64,000 bases of DNA from NCBI RefSeq assembly GCF_024298965.1, contig NZ_CP085193.1, positions 7,006,001 to 7,070,000 of the forward strand, written 5' to 3'. This document shows positions 43,287 to 51,644 of this stretch, piece after piece (the first letter of the stretch is position 1; each line of letters starts with the position of its first letter). Both the position numbers and the translations under genes were made by a program. Below the pieces are notes generated by a model, which saw nothing but the letters and a program-made list of their open reading frames with translations, had not been told where the DNA came from and made no database searches. Source of the DNA: Streptomyces rapamycinicus NRRL 5491. Lineage in GTDB: Bacteria; Actinomycetota; Actinomycetes; Streptomycetales; Streptomycetaceae.

Positions 43287-44605
43287 CCGTTGTGGGCAAT
43301 CGTTCCGCGGGGCGGAACGGGTGGGCACAACCCGGCCACCGGGCCGCACCCGCACACGAAACGGAGGCTGAGACGGGCGTGGGCGCACCCAGCACAACCG
43401 GCGCGTCGTTCCACGACATGTGGCGCGACCTGGCCCCCGTCGGCCGCAACACGACAACAAACGGCTACCGCCGCTACGCCTGGACAGACGCGGACGCCGA
43501 CTGCAGAACGTGGTTCAAGGAGCAAGCCCAGAACCGCGGCCTCACCTACGAAGTGGACCGCAACGGCAACCAATGGGCCTGGCTGGGCGACCCCACCGCA
43601 GGAGACGCCGTCGTCACCGGTTCCCACCTCGACTCCGTCCCCGACGGTGGCGCCTTCGACGGCCCGCTGGGCGTCGTCTCCTCCTTCGCCGCCCTCGACG
43701 GGCTACGAGCGCGGGGCGCCCGCCCCACCAGGCCGCTCGCCATCGTCAACTTCGGCGACGAGGAGGGCGCCCGCTTCGGTCTGGCCTGCGTCGGCTCCCG
43801 GCTGACGAGCGGGCAGCTCAGCGTCGCGCAGGCGCATGAGCTGCGGGACGCGGACGGGGTGAGCCTCCCCCGGGCGATGGAGCGCGCCGGTTACGACCCG
43901 GACGCCATCGGCCCCGACCCGGAGCGGCTGGCCCGCATCGGCGCGTTCGTCGAGCTGCACATCGAGCAGGGGCGCGCCCTCGCCGACACAGACGACCCCG
44001 TTGGTGTCGCCTCCGCGATCTGGCCGCACGGCCGCTGGCGGTTCGACTTCCACGGCGAGGCCAACCACGCCGGGACCACCCGGATCGAGGACCGCCGCGA
44101 TCCGATGCTCACCTATGCCAACACCGTCCTCGCCGCCCGTAAGAAGGCGAAGCTCGCCGGGGCGCTGGCGACCTTCGGCAAGGTCAGCGTCGAGCCCAAC
44201 GGGGTCAACGCGATCGCGAGCCTGGTCCGCGGCTGGCTGGACTCGCGCGCGGCCGACGAGGAGACCCTGGCCGCCGTGGTCGGCGAGATCGAGCGTGCCG
44301 CGGTCGAGCGCGGACAGCGGGACGGGGTGGACGTCCGGGTCACCCGGGAGTCCTTCACTCCGGTCGTCGAGTTCGCCCACGACCTGCGTGACCAGCTCTC
44401 GGGGCTGCTCGGCGGCGTCCCGATCCTCCCCACCGGGGCCGGGCACGACGCCGGCATTTTGTCCGCGTCGGTTCCGACGGCCATGCTGTTTGTAAGGAAC
44501 CCCACCGGCGTCTCGCATTCACCCGCGGAGACGGCGGGCGAGGACGATTGCCTCGCCGGTGTGGCCGCGCTCGCGGAGGTACTGGAGGGCCTGGCGTGTC
44601 ACTGA
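43283..44605 (+). CDS. M20-family amidohydrolase in the hut operon (annotated type: allantoate amidohydrolase)
   Basis: This 440-residue zinc-dependent enzyme belongs to the M20 carbamoylase/allantoate amidohydrolase family. The metal ligands are in [34 protein letters not shown] and [11 protein letters not shown]; the dimerisation domain has [17 protein letters not shown], and the final ligand is in [12 protein letters not shown]. It has an extra Ala/Gly-rich N-terminus of about 45 residues. GTG 43283 overlaps the hutU stop, behind GGGAGAAGG. It sits between hutU and hutF, while no hutG of the usual fold is in the operon. It is therefore a good candidate for the N-formylglutamate amidohydrolase of the Streptomyces pathway, releasing glutamate and formate. 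This role is inferred from position. Confidence 0.88.
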   Translation: MTVVGNRSAGRNGWAQPGHRAAPAHETEAETGVGAPSTTGASFHDMWRDLAPVGRNTTTNGYRRYAWTDADADCRTWFKEQAQNRGLTYEVDRNGNQWAWLGDPTAGDAVVTGSHLDSVPDGGAFDGPLGVVSSFAALDGLRARGARPTRPLAIVNFGDEEGARFGLACVGSRLTSGQLSVAQAHELRDADGVSLPRAMERAGYDPDAIGPDPERLARIGAFVELHIEQGRALADTDDPVGVASAIWPHGRWRFDFHGEANHAGTTRIEDRRDPMLTYANTVLAARKKAKLAGALATFGKVSVEPNGVNAIASLVRGWLDSRAADEETLAAVVGEIERAAVERGQRDGVDVRVTRESFTPVVEFAHDLRDQLSGLLGGVPILPTGAGHDAGILSASVPTAMLFVRNPTGVSHSPAETAGEDDCLAGVAALAEVLEGLACH

Positions 44606-46047
44606 CGGCGCAGACGTACTGGGCGGAGCACGCCTGGGTGGACGGAAGCGTGCGGTCGGACGTGGTGATCGTGGCCGCGGCCAATGGGCGGATCACGGCG
44701 GTGGTGCCCGGGAGTCCGCGGCCACCCGCCGGGTCCGTCACCCTCCGTGGTCTGACGCTCCCCGGTCTGGCCAACGCCCACAGCCACGCCTTCCACCGGG
44801 CCCTGCGCGGTGTCGTCCAGGCGGACAGCAGGGCGAACGGTACGACGAACGGCGAAACGGGAGGCGAGACCGGAGACGGGGCGAACGCCCAGGCGGAAGG
44901 CAACGCGGACAGCGGCAATGGCGCGCCGGACTCCTTCTGGACCTGGCGCGAGGTGATGTACGGCGTCGCCGACCGGCTGACCCCGGACAGCTACTTCGAG
45001 CTGGCCCGAGCCGTCTACGCCGAGATGGCCATGGCCGGGATCACCTGCGTCGGGGAGTTCCACTACCTCCACCACGCGCCCGGCGGCGCCCGCTACGGCA
45101 ACCCCAACGCGATGGGGGAGGCCCTGATCGCGGCCGCGGCCGAGGCCGGTATCCGGATCACCCTGCTCGACACCTGCTATCTCTCCTCCGGTTTCGGGGC
45201 CGAGCCCAACGAGCACCAGCTGCGCTTCTCCGACGGCACGGCCGAGGCCTGGGCCGAGCGGGTCTCCGCGCTGAAGGGCGACGGCAACACCCGCATCGGC
45301 GCGGCGATCCACTCGGTGCGGGCCGTACCCGTCGACCAGCTGGCGACCGTGTCCGGCTGGGCCGACGAGCACACGGCGCCGCTGCACGTCCACCTCTCCG
45401 AGCAGACGGCGGAGAACGACGCCTGTGTGGAGGCACACGGCTTCACCCCCACCCGGCTGCTCGCCGACCACGGGGTGCTGGGCCCGCGGACCACCGCCGT
45501 GCACGCCACCCACCTCACCCCGGGCGACATCCGGCTGCTGGGCCACGCCGCCACCGGTGTCTGTATGTGCCCGACCACCGAGCGTGACCTCGCCGACGGG
45601 ATCGGCCCGGCCGTCGAGCTGCAGAGTGCGGGCTCACCGCTCTCGCTGGGCAGCGACAGCCATGCCGTGATCGACATCCTGGAGGAGGCCCGCGCCATGG
45701 AGCTGGACGAGCGGCTGCGCACCCGCGCCCGGGGCCACTGGACCGCGGCCCAGCTGCTCCGGGCCGCCACCGCGGACGGTCATGCGGCGCTCGGCTGGGG
45801 CGCGGAGGCGGGCCGGATCGAGGTGGGCGCGCTCGCCGACCTCACCACGATCGCGCTGGACTCGGTGCGCACCGCGGGGCCACCGCCCCGGCTGGGCGCG
45901 GAGACCGCCGTATTCGCGGCGACCAGCGCGGATGTCCGGCACACCGTGGTCGGCGGCCGCCACGTCGTACGGGACGGCGCCCATCAGCTCGTCCCGCGTG
46001 TGCCGCAAGCGCTGGCCGAGGCCATCGAAGCCCTGCACGGACCGTGA
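44596..46047 (+). CDS. hutF: Formimidoylglutamate deiminase
   Basis: This is a 483-residue amidohydrolase-superfamily enzyme that converts N-formimino-L-glutamate to N-formyl-L-glutamate and ammonia. Metal-binding and active-site motifs are [50 protein letters not shown] and [20 protein letters not shown]. An unusual low-complexity insertion rich in Asn, Gly, Thr, Glu and Ala (about residues 77-112, 44824-44931) follows the first metal motif. GTG 44596 overlaps the previous gene by 10 bp. Its presence indicates the two-step deiminase/amidohydrolase route and not the direct formiminoglutamase route. Confidence 0.93.
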   Translation: MSLTAQTYWAEHAWVDGSVRSDVVIVAAANGRITAVVPGSPRPPAGSVTLRGLTLPGLANAHSHAFHRALRGVVQADSRANGTTNGETGGETGDGANAQAEGNADSGNGAPDSFWTWREVMYGVADRLTPDSYFELARAVYAEMAMAGITCVGEFHYLHHAPGGARYGNPNAMGEALIAAAAEAGIRITLLDTCYLSSGFGAEPNEHQLRFSDGTAEAWAERVSALKGDGNTRIGAAIHSVRAVPVDQLATVSGWADEHTAPLHVHLSEQTAENDACVEAHGFTPTRLLADHGVLGPRTTAVHATHLTPGDIRLLGHAATGVCMCPTTERDLADGIGPAVELQSAGSPLSLGSDSHAVIDILEEARAMELDERLRTRARGHWTAAQLLRAATADGHAALGWGAEAGRIEVGALADLTTIALDSVRTAGPPPRLGAETAVFAATSADVRHTVVGGRHVVRDGAHQLVPRVPQALAEAIEALHGP

Positions 46048-46091
46048 TCCGGCCGCTACCGGCACGGCCGACGAAGGAGAGCACCCCCACG

Positions 46092-47270
46092 ATGACGACC
46101 GCGACGCCCACGACGGCCATCACCGACATCGCCACTCTGGTCACCAATGACCCCTCCCTCGGTGAAGGCCCCCTCGGTCTGATCCGGGACGCGGCCGTCG
46201 TCATCGGCGGCGACCGCATCGCCTGGGTCGGTGAGTCCAGCAAAGCACCCGCCACCGACAATCGGGTCGACGCCGGTGGCCGGGCGGCCATTCCGGGCTT
46301 TGTGGACTCCCACTCCCATCTGGTCTTCGCGGGCGACCGGACCGAGGAGTTCAACGCCCGGATGTCCGGCCGCCCGTACAGCGCGGGCGGGATCCGCACC
46401 ACCGTGGCCGCCACCCGCGCCGCCTCGAACAACGTGCTGCACGCCAACGTCGGCCGCTATGTGGCCGAGGCGCGCCGCCAGGGCACCACGACCGTCGAGA
46501 TCAAGTCCGGCTACGGGCTGACCTCGCACGACGAGGCCCGCGCCCTGACCATCGCCGGTGCCCACACCGACGAGGTGACCTTCCTCGGGGCGCATATCGT
46601 CGCGCCCGAGTTCGCCGACGACCCGGCCGCGTACGTGGATCTGGTCACCGGCCCGATGCTGGACGCCTGCGCCCCGCACGCCCGCTGGATCGACGTCTTC
46701 TGCGAGCAGGGAGCCTTCGACGGCGACCAGGCCCGCGCCGTCCTGACCGCGGGCAAGGAGCGCGGGCTGATCCCGCGGGTCCACGCCAACCAGCTCTCCT
46801 ACGGCCCCGGGGTGCGACTGGCGGTGGAGCTGGGCGCCGCCTCGGCCGACCACTGCACCCATCTGACCGAGGAGGACGTCGACGCGCTGGCCCAGGGCGA
46901 GACGGTGGCCACCCTGCTCCCCGGGGCGGAGTTCTCCACCCGCTCGACCTATCCGGACGCGCGCCGGCTGCTCGACGCGGGCGTCACGGTCGCCCTGTCC
47001 CCGGACTGCAACCCGGGCTCGTCCTTCACCAGCTCCATGCCGTTCTGTGTCGCCCTGGCCGTACGGGAGATGGGGATGACGCCGGACGAGGCGGTGTGGG
47101 CCGCGACGGCCGGTGGGGCGAGGGCCCTGCGCCGTACCGACGTGGGCCGGGTGAGCCCGGGCGCCCGCGCCGATCTGGCGCTGCTGGACGCCCCGTCCCA
47201 TGTGCACCTCGCCTACCGCCCCGGCATGCCCCTGGTCTCGGCGGTGTGGCACGAGGGCACCCTGATCTGA
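46092..47270 (+). CDS. hutI: Imidazolonepropionase
   Basis: This 392-residue metal-dependent amidohydrolase opens imidazolone propionate to N-formimino-L-glutamate, the third step of histidine degradation. Motifs: [25 protein letters not shown] (first metal histidines and substrate loop), [44 protein letters not shown] and [17 protein letters not shown]. The ATG has GGAGAG upstream, 44 bp after hutF, so it is the last gene of the hutU-M20-hutF-hutI operon. A bidirectional hairpin terminator separates it from the convergent sigma factor gene. The gene order differs from the pathway order, which is usual. Confidence 0.96.
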   Translation: MTTATPTTAITDIATLVTNDPSLGEGPLGLIRDAAVVIGGDRIAWVGESSKAPATDNRVDAGGRAAIPGFVDSHSHLVFAGDRTEEFNARMSGRPYSAGGIRTTVAATRAASNNVLHANVGRYVAEARRQGTTTVEIKSGYGLTSHDEARALTIAGAHTDEVTFLGAHIVAPEFADDPAAYVDLVTGPMLDACAPHARWIDVFCEQGAFDGDQARAVLTAGKERGLIPRVHANQLSYGPGVRLAVELGAASADHCTHLTEEDVDALAQGETVATLLPGAEFSTRSTYPDARRLLDAGVTVALSPDCNPGSSFTSSMPFCVALAVREMGMTPDEAVWAATAGGARALRRTDVGRVSPGARADLALLDAPSHVHLAYRPGMPLVSAVWHEGTLI

Positions 47271-47298
47271 CGGCACGGCAGCGCACGACGGAGACACG

Positions 47299-47341
47299 GA
47301 TAAGGGCCCGTCCCGGGTGATCCGGGGGCGGGCCCTTATTC
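47299..47341. terminator. Bidirectional terminator between hutI and the sigma factor gene
   Basis: ATAAGGGCCCG-T-CCCGG pairs with CCGGG-GG-CGGGCCCTTAT around a five-base loop (GTGAT). There are A and T tracts on either side, so it can act in both directions. Confidence 0.9.
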
Positions 47342-47354
47342 GTCTGCGGAGGCG

Positions 47355-48302
47355 TCACTCCTCGATCATCAGACCCTTGCGGAGCCGACGGAGGGTGCGC
47401 GACAGCAGCCGCGAGACATGCATCTGGGAGATGCCCAGCTCCTCACCGATCTCCGACTGCGTCATATTGGCCACGAAGCGCAGGGAGAGGATCTTCCGGT
47501 CGCGGGCAGGCAGATCGGCGATCAGCGGCTTCAAGGACTCGACGTACTCGATGCCTTCGAGCCCGTGGTCCTCGTATCCGATCCGGTCCGCCAGCGCGCC
47601 CTCGGAGTCGTCCTCCTCCGGCTGGGCGTCCAGCGAGCTCGCGGTGTACGCGTTGCTCGCGGCCATGCCCTCGACGACCTCGGCCGGGCTGATGTCCAGC
47701 CGCTGGGCCAACTCGCTGACGGTGGGGGCGCGGTCGAGCCGCTGGGCCAGTTCGTCGCCGGCCTTGGCCAGGTCGAGACGGAGCTCCTGGAGGCGCCGCG
47801 GCACGCGCACCGACCAACTGGTGTCGCGGAAGAAGCGCTTGATCTCACCGACGATCGTCGGCATCGCGAAGGTCGGGAACTCCACGCCCCGGCCGGGCTC
47901 GAAGCGGTCGATCGCCTTGATCAGGCCGATGGTGCCGACCTGGACGATGTCCTCCATCGGCTCGCTGCGGGAGCGGAACCGGGAGGCGGCGAACTTGACC
48001 AGCGCCAGGTTGAGCTCGACCAGCGTGTTACGCACATAGGCGTACTCGTGGGTGCCTTCCTCCAGCACCTCGAGGCGTTCGAAAAGGGTCTTCGACAGAG
48101 CCCTCGCGTCTACCGGTGCTACCGTGTCGTAAGGAGGTATTTCCGGCAGATCGGACAATTCCGGCAGTTCATCGAAGAGGTGGCCAACGGTCGCCGGGGC
48201 GTCAACGTCGGGGATGAACTGCTCGGGCAGGGGAGCCGACGAAACGGTGGTCCGAGTGCTCCCCGAGGGTTCGGTACGCGTGTCGTCGAGGCGGGGTGAC
48301 AT
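47355..48302 (-). CDS. SigB/SigF-family (group 3) RNA polymerase sigma factor
   Basis: This is a 315-residue stress/development-type sigma factor. An N-terminal extension of about 60 residues precedes region 2 (TLVELNLALVKFAASRFRSRSEPMEDIVQVGTIGLIKAIDRFEPGRGVEFPTFAMPTIVGEIKRFFRD). Region 3 starts VRVPRRLQELRLDLAKAGDEL, and region 4 has the recognition helix in MTQSEIGEELGISQMHVSRLLSRTLRRLR. ATG 48302 is preceded by GGAGGAGAC. By place and partners it corresponds to what I recall as SigI (SCO3068) of S. coelicolor, but several paralogues exist, so no symbol is given. The divergent STAS and HATPase genes are its likely regulators. Confidence 0.92.
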   Translation of the reverse strand: MSPRLDDTRTEPSGSTRTTVSSAPLPEQFIPDVDAPATVGHLFDELPELSDLPEIPPYDTVAPVDARALSKTLFERLEVLEEGTHEYAYVRNTLVELNLALVKFAASRFRSRSEPMEDIVQVGTIGLIKAIDRFEPGRGVEFPTFAMPTIVGEIKRFFRDTSWSVRVPRRLQELRLDLAKAGDELAQRLDRAPTVSELAQRLDISPAEVVEGMAASNAYTASSLDAQPEEDDSEGALADRIGYEDHGLEGIEYVESLKPLIADLPARDRKILSLRFVANMTQSEIGEELGISQMHVSRLLSRTLRRLRKGLMIEE

Positions 48303-48471
48303 AGTCTCCTCCATCGTTCTTCGGCATATGGCTGCCGGTGCCATAACGTGCTGCTCCGGTGAGCGGCGCCTCCAAAGCCGGGCCGTAAGCGGGTGTGACC
48401 CTCTACGCCTACCTGCATCGGCCACCAAGTGGCAAGTCCACGTTGTCCATATTTGCCGAACTATGCGAAAT

Positions 48472-48496
48472 GTTCGGCTACCAGAGCAGCGGGTAG
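48472..48496 (+). promoter_or_regulatory. Candidate SigB-type promoter of the STAS gene
   Basis: GTTC, a 15-bp spacer, then GGGTAG resembles the consensus of Streptomyces SigB/SigH-family promoters (G-N-N-T, 14-16 bp, GGGTAC/T), with one deviation in each element. It lies 60 bp before the STAS gene. It would make the anti-anti-sigma gene a target of its own divergent sigma factor or of a paralogue. Confidence 0.45.
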
Positions 48497-48555
48497 AAGG
48501 CGTAGGGTTCGATGCGCGCAATCGAAAGCAACGAGACGCCAGAAGAGGTGCGCAG

Positions 48556-48924
48556 ATGGACCGCGGGATGGTCGGCAGCGCCAGCAAGGGCCGACTTCAG
48601 GTCGAGGTTCGGCACCACGGGGCGAGTGCGGTCGTCACGCCGGCGGGTGAGCTGGACCACCACACCGCCGAGGTGCTGCGCGAGCCGCTTGAGAAATGCG
48701 TGGAGGGGGGCCGTGTCCGGCTGGTGGTGGACTGCTCGAAGCTGGAGTTCTGCGACTCCACCGGGCTCAATGTCCTCCTCGGCGCGCGGCTCAAGGCCGA
48801 GGCCGCGGGTGGCGGCGTCCACCTGGCCGGGATGTTGCCGATCGTTGCCCGGGTATTCGAGATCACGGGCGCGGATGCCGTCTTTACCGTGCATGAGTCG
48901 CTTGATGCCGCTCTTGTCGAGTGA
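48556..48924 (+). CDS. Anti-sigma factor antagonist (STAS domain)
   Basis: This is a 122-residue single STAS-domain protein like SpoIIAA/RsbV/BldG. Key parts are AVVTPAGELDHHTAEVLREPL, the conserved phospho-acceptor loop LVVDCSKLEFCDSTGLNVLLGARL (serine in CDSTGLN), and HLAGMLPIVARVFEITGADAVFTVHESL. In its unphosphorylated form such a protein binds the anti-sigma kinase and frees the sigma factor. ATG 48556 has GAGGTG upstream. It is divergent from the sigma factor gene and codirectional with the kinase gene, 183 bp further on; this is a partner-switching set in which sigma and regulators are transcribed apart. Confidence 0.93.
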   Translation: MDRGMVGSASKGRLQVEVRHHGASAVVTPAGELDHHTAEVLREPLEKCVEGGRVRLVVDCSKLEFCDSTGLNVLLGARLKAEAAGGGVHLAGMLPIVARVFEITGADAVFTVHESLDAALVE

Positions 48925-49107
48925 CATAGCTCACTCCTGTTTCCGGCGTGTCATCGATGGGTCATCGATGCGTTGCCCGCGTCACATCGATGGGGCGGAA
49001 GTAGTGGGTGTTCTCACGCTATGGCCGGGCAGGAGACAGGCTGAAACTGTTGAAGAGATCAGGTATCCCTTGTCCCTGAATCGGTGAATCGGTGAGGTGA
49101 AGCGCTG
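48925..49107. promoter_or_regulatory. Intergenic region with three ATCGATG repeats
   Basis: This 183-bp stretch between the STAS and kinase genes has three copies of (T/A)CATCGATG(G/C)G at about 48951-48961, 48962-48972 and 48984-48994. Each is centred on the palindrome ATCGAT; the first two are directly adjacent. Just before the kinase start GAATCGGT is repeated (about 49079-49093). The ATCGAT set could bind a regulator; no named motif is recognised. Confidence 0.5.
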
Positions 49108-49635
49108 ATGAGCACCACGCGGCCGTACCCGCCGGGCGACCGCGGCCCGGACCCGGACGGCCCCGCCGCTTCGGCCTCCCCACCGGCCCCTCCGACCGCC
49201 GGCGCCCCTCCGGCCGCCGGTCCGACCCGCCAGATCCGCAGACTCCATCTGATCGGTGCCAGCGGGGCCGTGCCGCGCGCCCGCGACTTCACCCGCCAGG
49301 CGCTGCGCGACTGGGGGTGGCTTCCGGCCGCGACCGCCGACCACCGGGCCGCCGCCGAGGATGTGCTGCTCGTCGTCTCCGAGCTGGTCACCAACGCCTG
49401 TCTGCACGCCGAAGGCCCCGAGGAGCTGCGCGTCAGCTGCAACGCCAAAGTGCTCCGGCTCGAAGTCGTGGACCTCGGCACCGGTACGCCCGCCCCGCGC
49501 ACCCCGCACCGCGCCGGGCGGCCCGGCGGCCACGGCATGTTCATCGTCCAGCGGCTGTGCCTGGACTGGGGGGTCGTGCGGAACGTGGAGGGGACCGGCA
49601 AGACGGTCTGGGCCGAGCTGGCCGCGCCGGGCTGA
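49108..49635 (+). CDS. Anti-sigma regulatory kinase (HATPase, RsbW-like)
   Basis: This is a 175-residue protein. The first 40 residues are Pro/Ala/Gly-rich and probably disordered. The GHKL ATPase domain follows: PRARDFTRQALRDWGW, AAEDVLLVVSELVTNACLHAEG (N box), LRLEVVDLGTGTPAP (G1 box, with Gly/Leu changes) and RPGGHGMFIVQRLCLDWGV (G2 box). RsbW/SpoIIAB-like kinases bind the sigma factor and phosphorylate the STAS antagonist. ATG 49108 has GAGGTGAAG upstream. Together with the STAS protein and the divergent sigma factor it completes a partner-switching module. The single-domain Streptomyces kinases can also regulate other sigma factors, so exclusive pairing is not certain. Confidence 0.9.
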   Translation: MSTTRPYPPGDRGPDPDGPAASASPPAPPTAGAPPAAGPTRQIRRLHLIGASGAVPRARDFTRQALRDWGWLPAATADHRAAAEDVLLVVSELVTNACLHAEGPEELRVSCNAKVLRLEVVDLGTGTPAPRTPHRAGRPGGHGMFIVQRLCLDWGVVRNVEGTGKTVWAELAAPG

Positions 49636-49809
49636 AGAGCGCGGCTCCGGCGCCACGATCCCGCTTTCACCCACCCCTTCCCCCGCCCCACGCCGATCCG
49701 GCGTGCTCTTTGTCTTCCCTTGACAAGGTCCCCGGCGTACCGTCAGCGCCCAATCTGATGTGCCGTCAGTTATATCCGGCTGCGGCGCTTGACGAGAGGG
49801 GATCTCGTG
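49636..49809. promoter_or_regulatory. Terminator and promoter region before the surface-protein operon
   Basis: A short hairpin (ACGCCG-ATC-CGGCGT, 49690-49704) followed by GCTCTTTGTCTT may end the kinase transcript. TTGACA at 49720-49725 is a perfect -35 hexamer for the operon that follows, although no equally good -10 is seen at 17-18 bp. Nothing else was found in this gap. Confidence 0.4.
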
Positions 49810-50574
49810 GTGTCCCACAACCAACGCCGTCCGGCCGGCCGTGGCGGCGCCCTCACGCTCGCGGCGGCCCTGGCCGGCTCCGTGGTGCTGCTCACCGCCC
49901 CGGCCGCGCACGCCGCCACCGTGGACGTCGACTACAAGTGCAAGACGCCGATCGGCGACAAGAGCGCCGTATCGCCCATCGACATCAAGAGCGTCGCGAG
50001 CGGCGGCTCCTACAAGCTCACGATGTCCTTCCAGAAGGGCGTCTCCTCCAGCCCGGTCGAGCTCGGCAAGGGCGCCATGCACCCCAGCGCGCTCATCAAA
50101 CTGGGCGGAGCGGAGAGCGGCACGGTATCGGTGTCGGGCCCCGCCAACGACAAGGCCATCCCCGCCAACACCCCGATCAAGATCAGTGACCTGTCGGGCA
50201 CCTACACCCCCAAGAAGAGCGGAAAGGTCACGTTCACCGCCTCCACCCTCACCATCAAGGCGCTGGGCACGACCACGACCTGCACCCCCGGCAACAACCC
50301 CAAGCCCTCGCTGACGCTGGACGTCAAGGCCGCGGGCGGCGGCGGAGACTCCGGCTCCACCGGCGGTTCGGGCAGTACGGGCGGTACGGGGGGTACGAGC
50401 ACGGGCGGATCGGACGGATCCGGCGGTGCGCAGGGCGGCTCCGGCAACGACCAGCTGCCGCAGACCGGACCGACGGACTCCGCCGTCGCGCTCGGCACCC
50501 TCGGCGGCACGGTGCTGCTCGCCGGAGTGGCCGGGGCGCTCTGGCTGACCCGCCGTCAGCGTCCCACTCCCTGA
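49810..50574 (+). CDS. Secreted cell-wall-anchored protein with LPQTG sorting signal
   Basis: This is a 254-residue exported protein. The signal peptide (RRPAGRGGALTLAAALAGSVVLLTAPAAHAA) ends near AHAA. One globular domain of about 135 residues follows: VDVDYKCKTPIGDKSAVSPIDIKS.., a conserved lone Cys pair (YKCKTP and TTTCTPG), and SGTYTPKKSGKVTFTASTLTIKALGTTTTCTPG. A Gly/Ser/Thr-rich spacer leads to LPQTG, a hydrophobic helix (VALGTLGGTVLLAGVAGALWL) and the basic tail RRQRPTP, the classic sortase arrangement. Streptomyces class E sortases prefer LAxTG, so LPQTG is notable. The start could also be the GTG one codon earlier. The domain is duplicated in the protein at 52710. Function unknown. 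Confidence 0.85.
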   Translation: MSHNQRRPAGRGGALTLAAALAGSVVLLTAPAAHAATVDVDYKCKTPIGDKSAVSPIDIKSVASGGSYKLTMSFQKGVSSSPVELGKGAMHPSALIKLGGAESGTVSVSGPANDKAIPANTPIKISDLSGTYTPKKSGKVTFTASTLTIKALGTTTTCTPGNNPKPSLTLDVKAAGGGGDSGSTGGSGSTGGTGGTSTGGSDGSGGAQGGSGNDQLPQTGPTDSAVALGTLGGTVLLAGVAGALWLTRRQRPTP

Positions 50575-50600
50575 CGCGCGCGGCAGCCGAGGAGCCGCCG

Positions 50601-51644
50601 ATGCCGTCGCGTATCCGTGCAGGGGTCCATGTTGTCATCCGCCCGGCCGTGCGGGCAGCCGTACGCGGGGCCGTGCGGGCAGCCGTACGTCCGGCTGTGC
50701 GGGCAGCCGTACGTCCGGCCGTATGCCGTCCGGCCGTCCGCCGAGCCGTGCGCGCCTGTGCCCCGGTCCTGCTGGCCGCGTCCCTGGTGAGCCCCGCGCC
50801 GTGGGCCTCACCGGCGGCCGCCGCCGGGCCCGACTGGTCGGCGGCCCCCGCCGCCGGGGGCGGCGCACCGGGCGCGGGCGACCGGCCGTACGTCTACCTC
50901 GAAGGCGGGCCCGGCGCCGTCCTCGAGGACAAGCTCTCGGTCACCAACCGGAGCGAGCACCCCCGCACCGTCCGGCTGCGCGGCGGCGACGGCGCCCGGA
51001 TCGCGCTCGCCGAGCGGCGGGTGACGGTGCCGCCCCGCACCCGCGCCGACATCCCCTTCACCGTCACCGTCCCCTCCGACGCGGTGCCCGGTGAGCACCC
51101 CGGCGCGGTCATGGTCTCCTCCGGCGGCCGGGAGATCGCGGTCCGGCTGCGGCTGCGGATCAGCGGCGCGACGCTGTCCGCCCTCTCCGTCGAGGACGTG
51201 ACGGTCCAGGACCACGGCGGCGGGGCGGCCATCCGCTACGCCCTGGTCAACCGCGGCAACACCGTGCTCACCCCACGGCTGGCCGTACGCGCCGACGGGC
51301 TCTTCGGCCAGGTGCTGCGCCGCGGCCCGCGCACCCTGCCGGTCGAGCTGCCGCCGGGCAAACGGGTCCGGCTCACCGAGAGCTGGCCGGACCCGCCCGC
51401 CCTGGACTCGGTGGACGTGACGCTCACCGTCACCGCGGGCGGGGGCGCGCACGCCACGGCGACCGCCGGCTACACGGCCGTCCCCTGGTGGCTGCTCGCG
51501 CCGGTGGCGACCGTCCTGGCGGGCGCCGGGGGAGGCGTCTGGCTGCTGCGCAGACGACGCCGCCGACGCCGCACACCGCGATCGCAGCCGCAGCCGGAAC
51601 CGCAGCCGCAACCGCAGCGCACAGGGGCAGGAGCGACCACGTGA
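50601..51644 (+). CDS. Secreted protein with C-terminal membrane anchor and Arg-rich repetitive N-terminus
   Basis: This is a 347-residue protein. The first 50 residues are repeats of V-R-(P/A/G)-A, coded by a tandem DNA repeat. A hydrophobic signal segment follows (APVLLAASLVSPAPWASPAAAAG). The outer region (about 95-290) looks like two beta-sandwich domains (KLSVTNRSEHPRTVRLRGGDGARI; PFTVTVPSDAVPGEHPGAVMVSSGG; LSVEDVTVQDHGGGAAIRYALVNRGNTVLTPRLAVRADG), similar in style to WxL-interacting/DUF916-type proteins. A C-terminal membrane helix (WWLLAPVATVLAGAGGGVWLL) is followed by nine Arg/His-type basic residues and a Pro/Gln tail. ATG 50601 has GAGGAG; an internal GTG at 50748 would give a normal signal peptide but has no ribosome site. 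Function unknown. Confidence 0.78.
   Translation: MPSRIRAGVHVVIRPAVRAAVRGAVRAAVRPAVRAAVRPAVCRPAVRRAVRACAPVLLAASLVSPAPWASPAAAAGPDWSAAPAAGGGAPGAGDRPYVYLEGGPGAVLEDKLSVTNRSEHPRTVRLRGGDGARIALAERRVTVPPRTRADIPFTVTVPSDAVPGEHPGAVMVSSGGREIAVRLRLRISGATLSALSVEDVTVQDHGGGAAIRYALVNRGNTVLTPRLAVRADGLFGQVLRRGPRTLPVELPPGKRVRLTESWPDPPALDSVDVTLTVTAGGGAHATATAGYTAVPWWLLAPVATVLAGAGGGVWLLRRRRRRRRTPRSQPQPEPQPQPQRTGAGATT
50631..50750 (+). repeat. Tandem repeat encoding the Arg/Val/Ala-rich N-terminus
   Basis: Units of GTGCGGGCAGCCGTAC and the related GTACGTCCGGCCGT follow one another about six to eight times with small changes, giving the peptide repeat VRPAVRAA. All unit lengths keep the reading frame. The array covers the 5' end of the coding region of the membrane-anchored surface protein. 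Confidence 0.8.
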
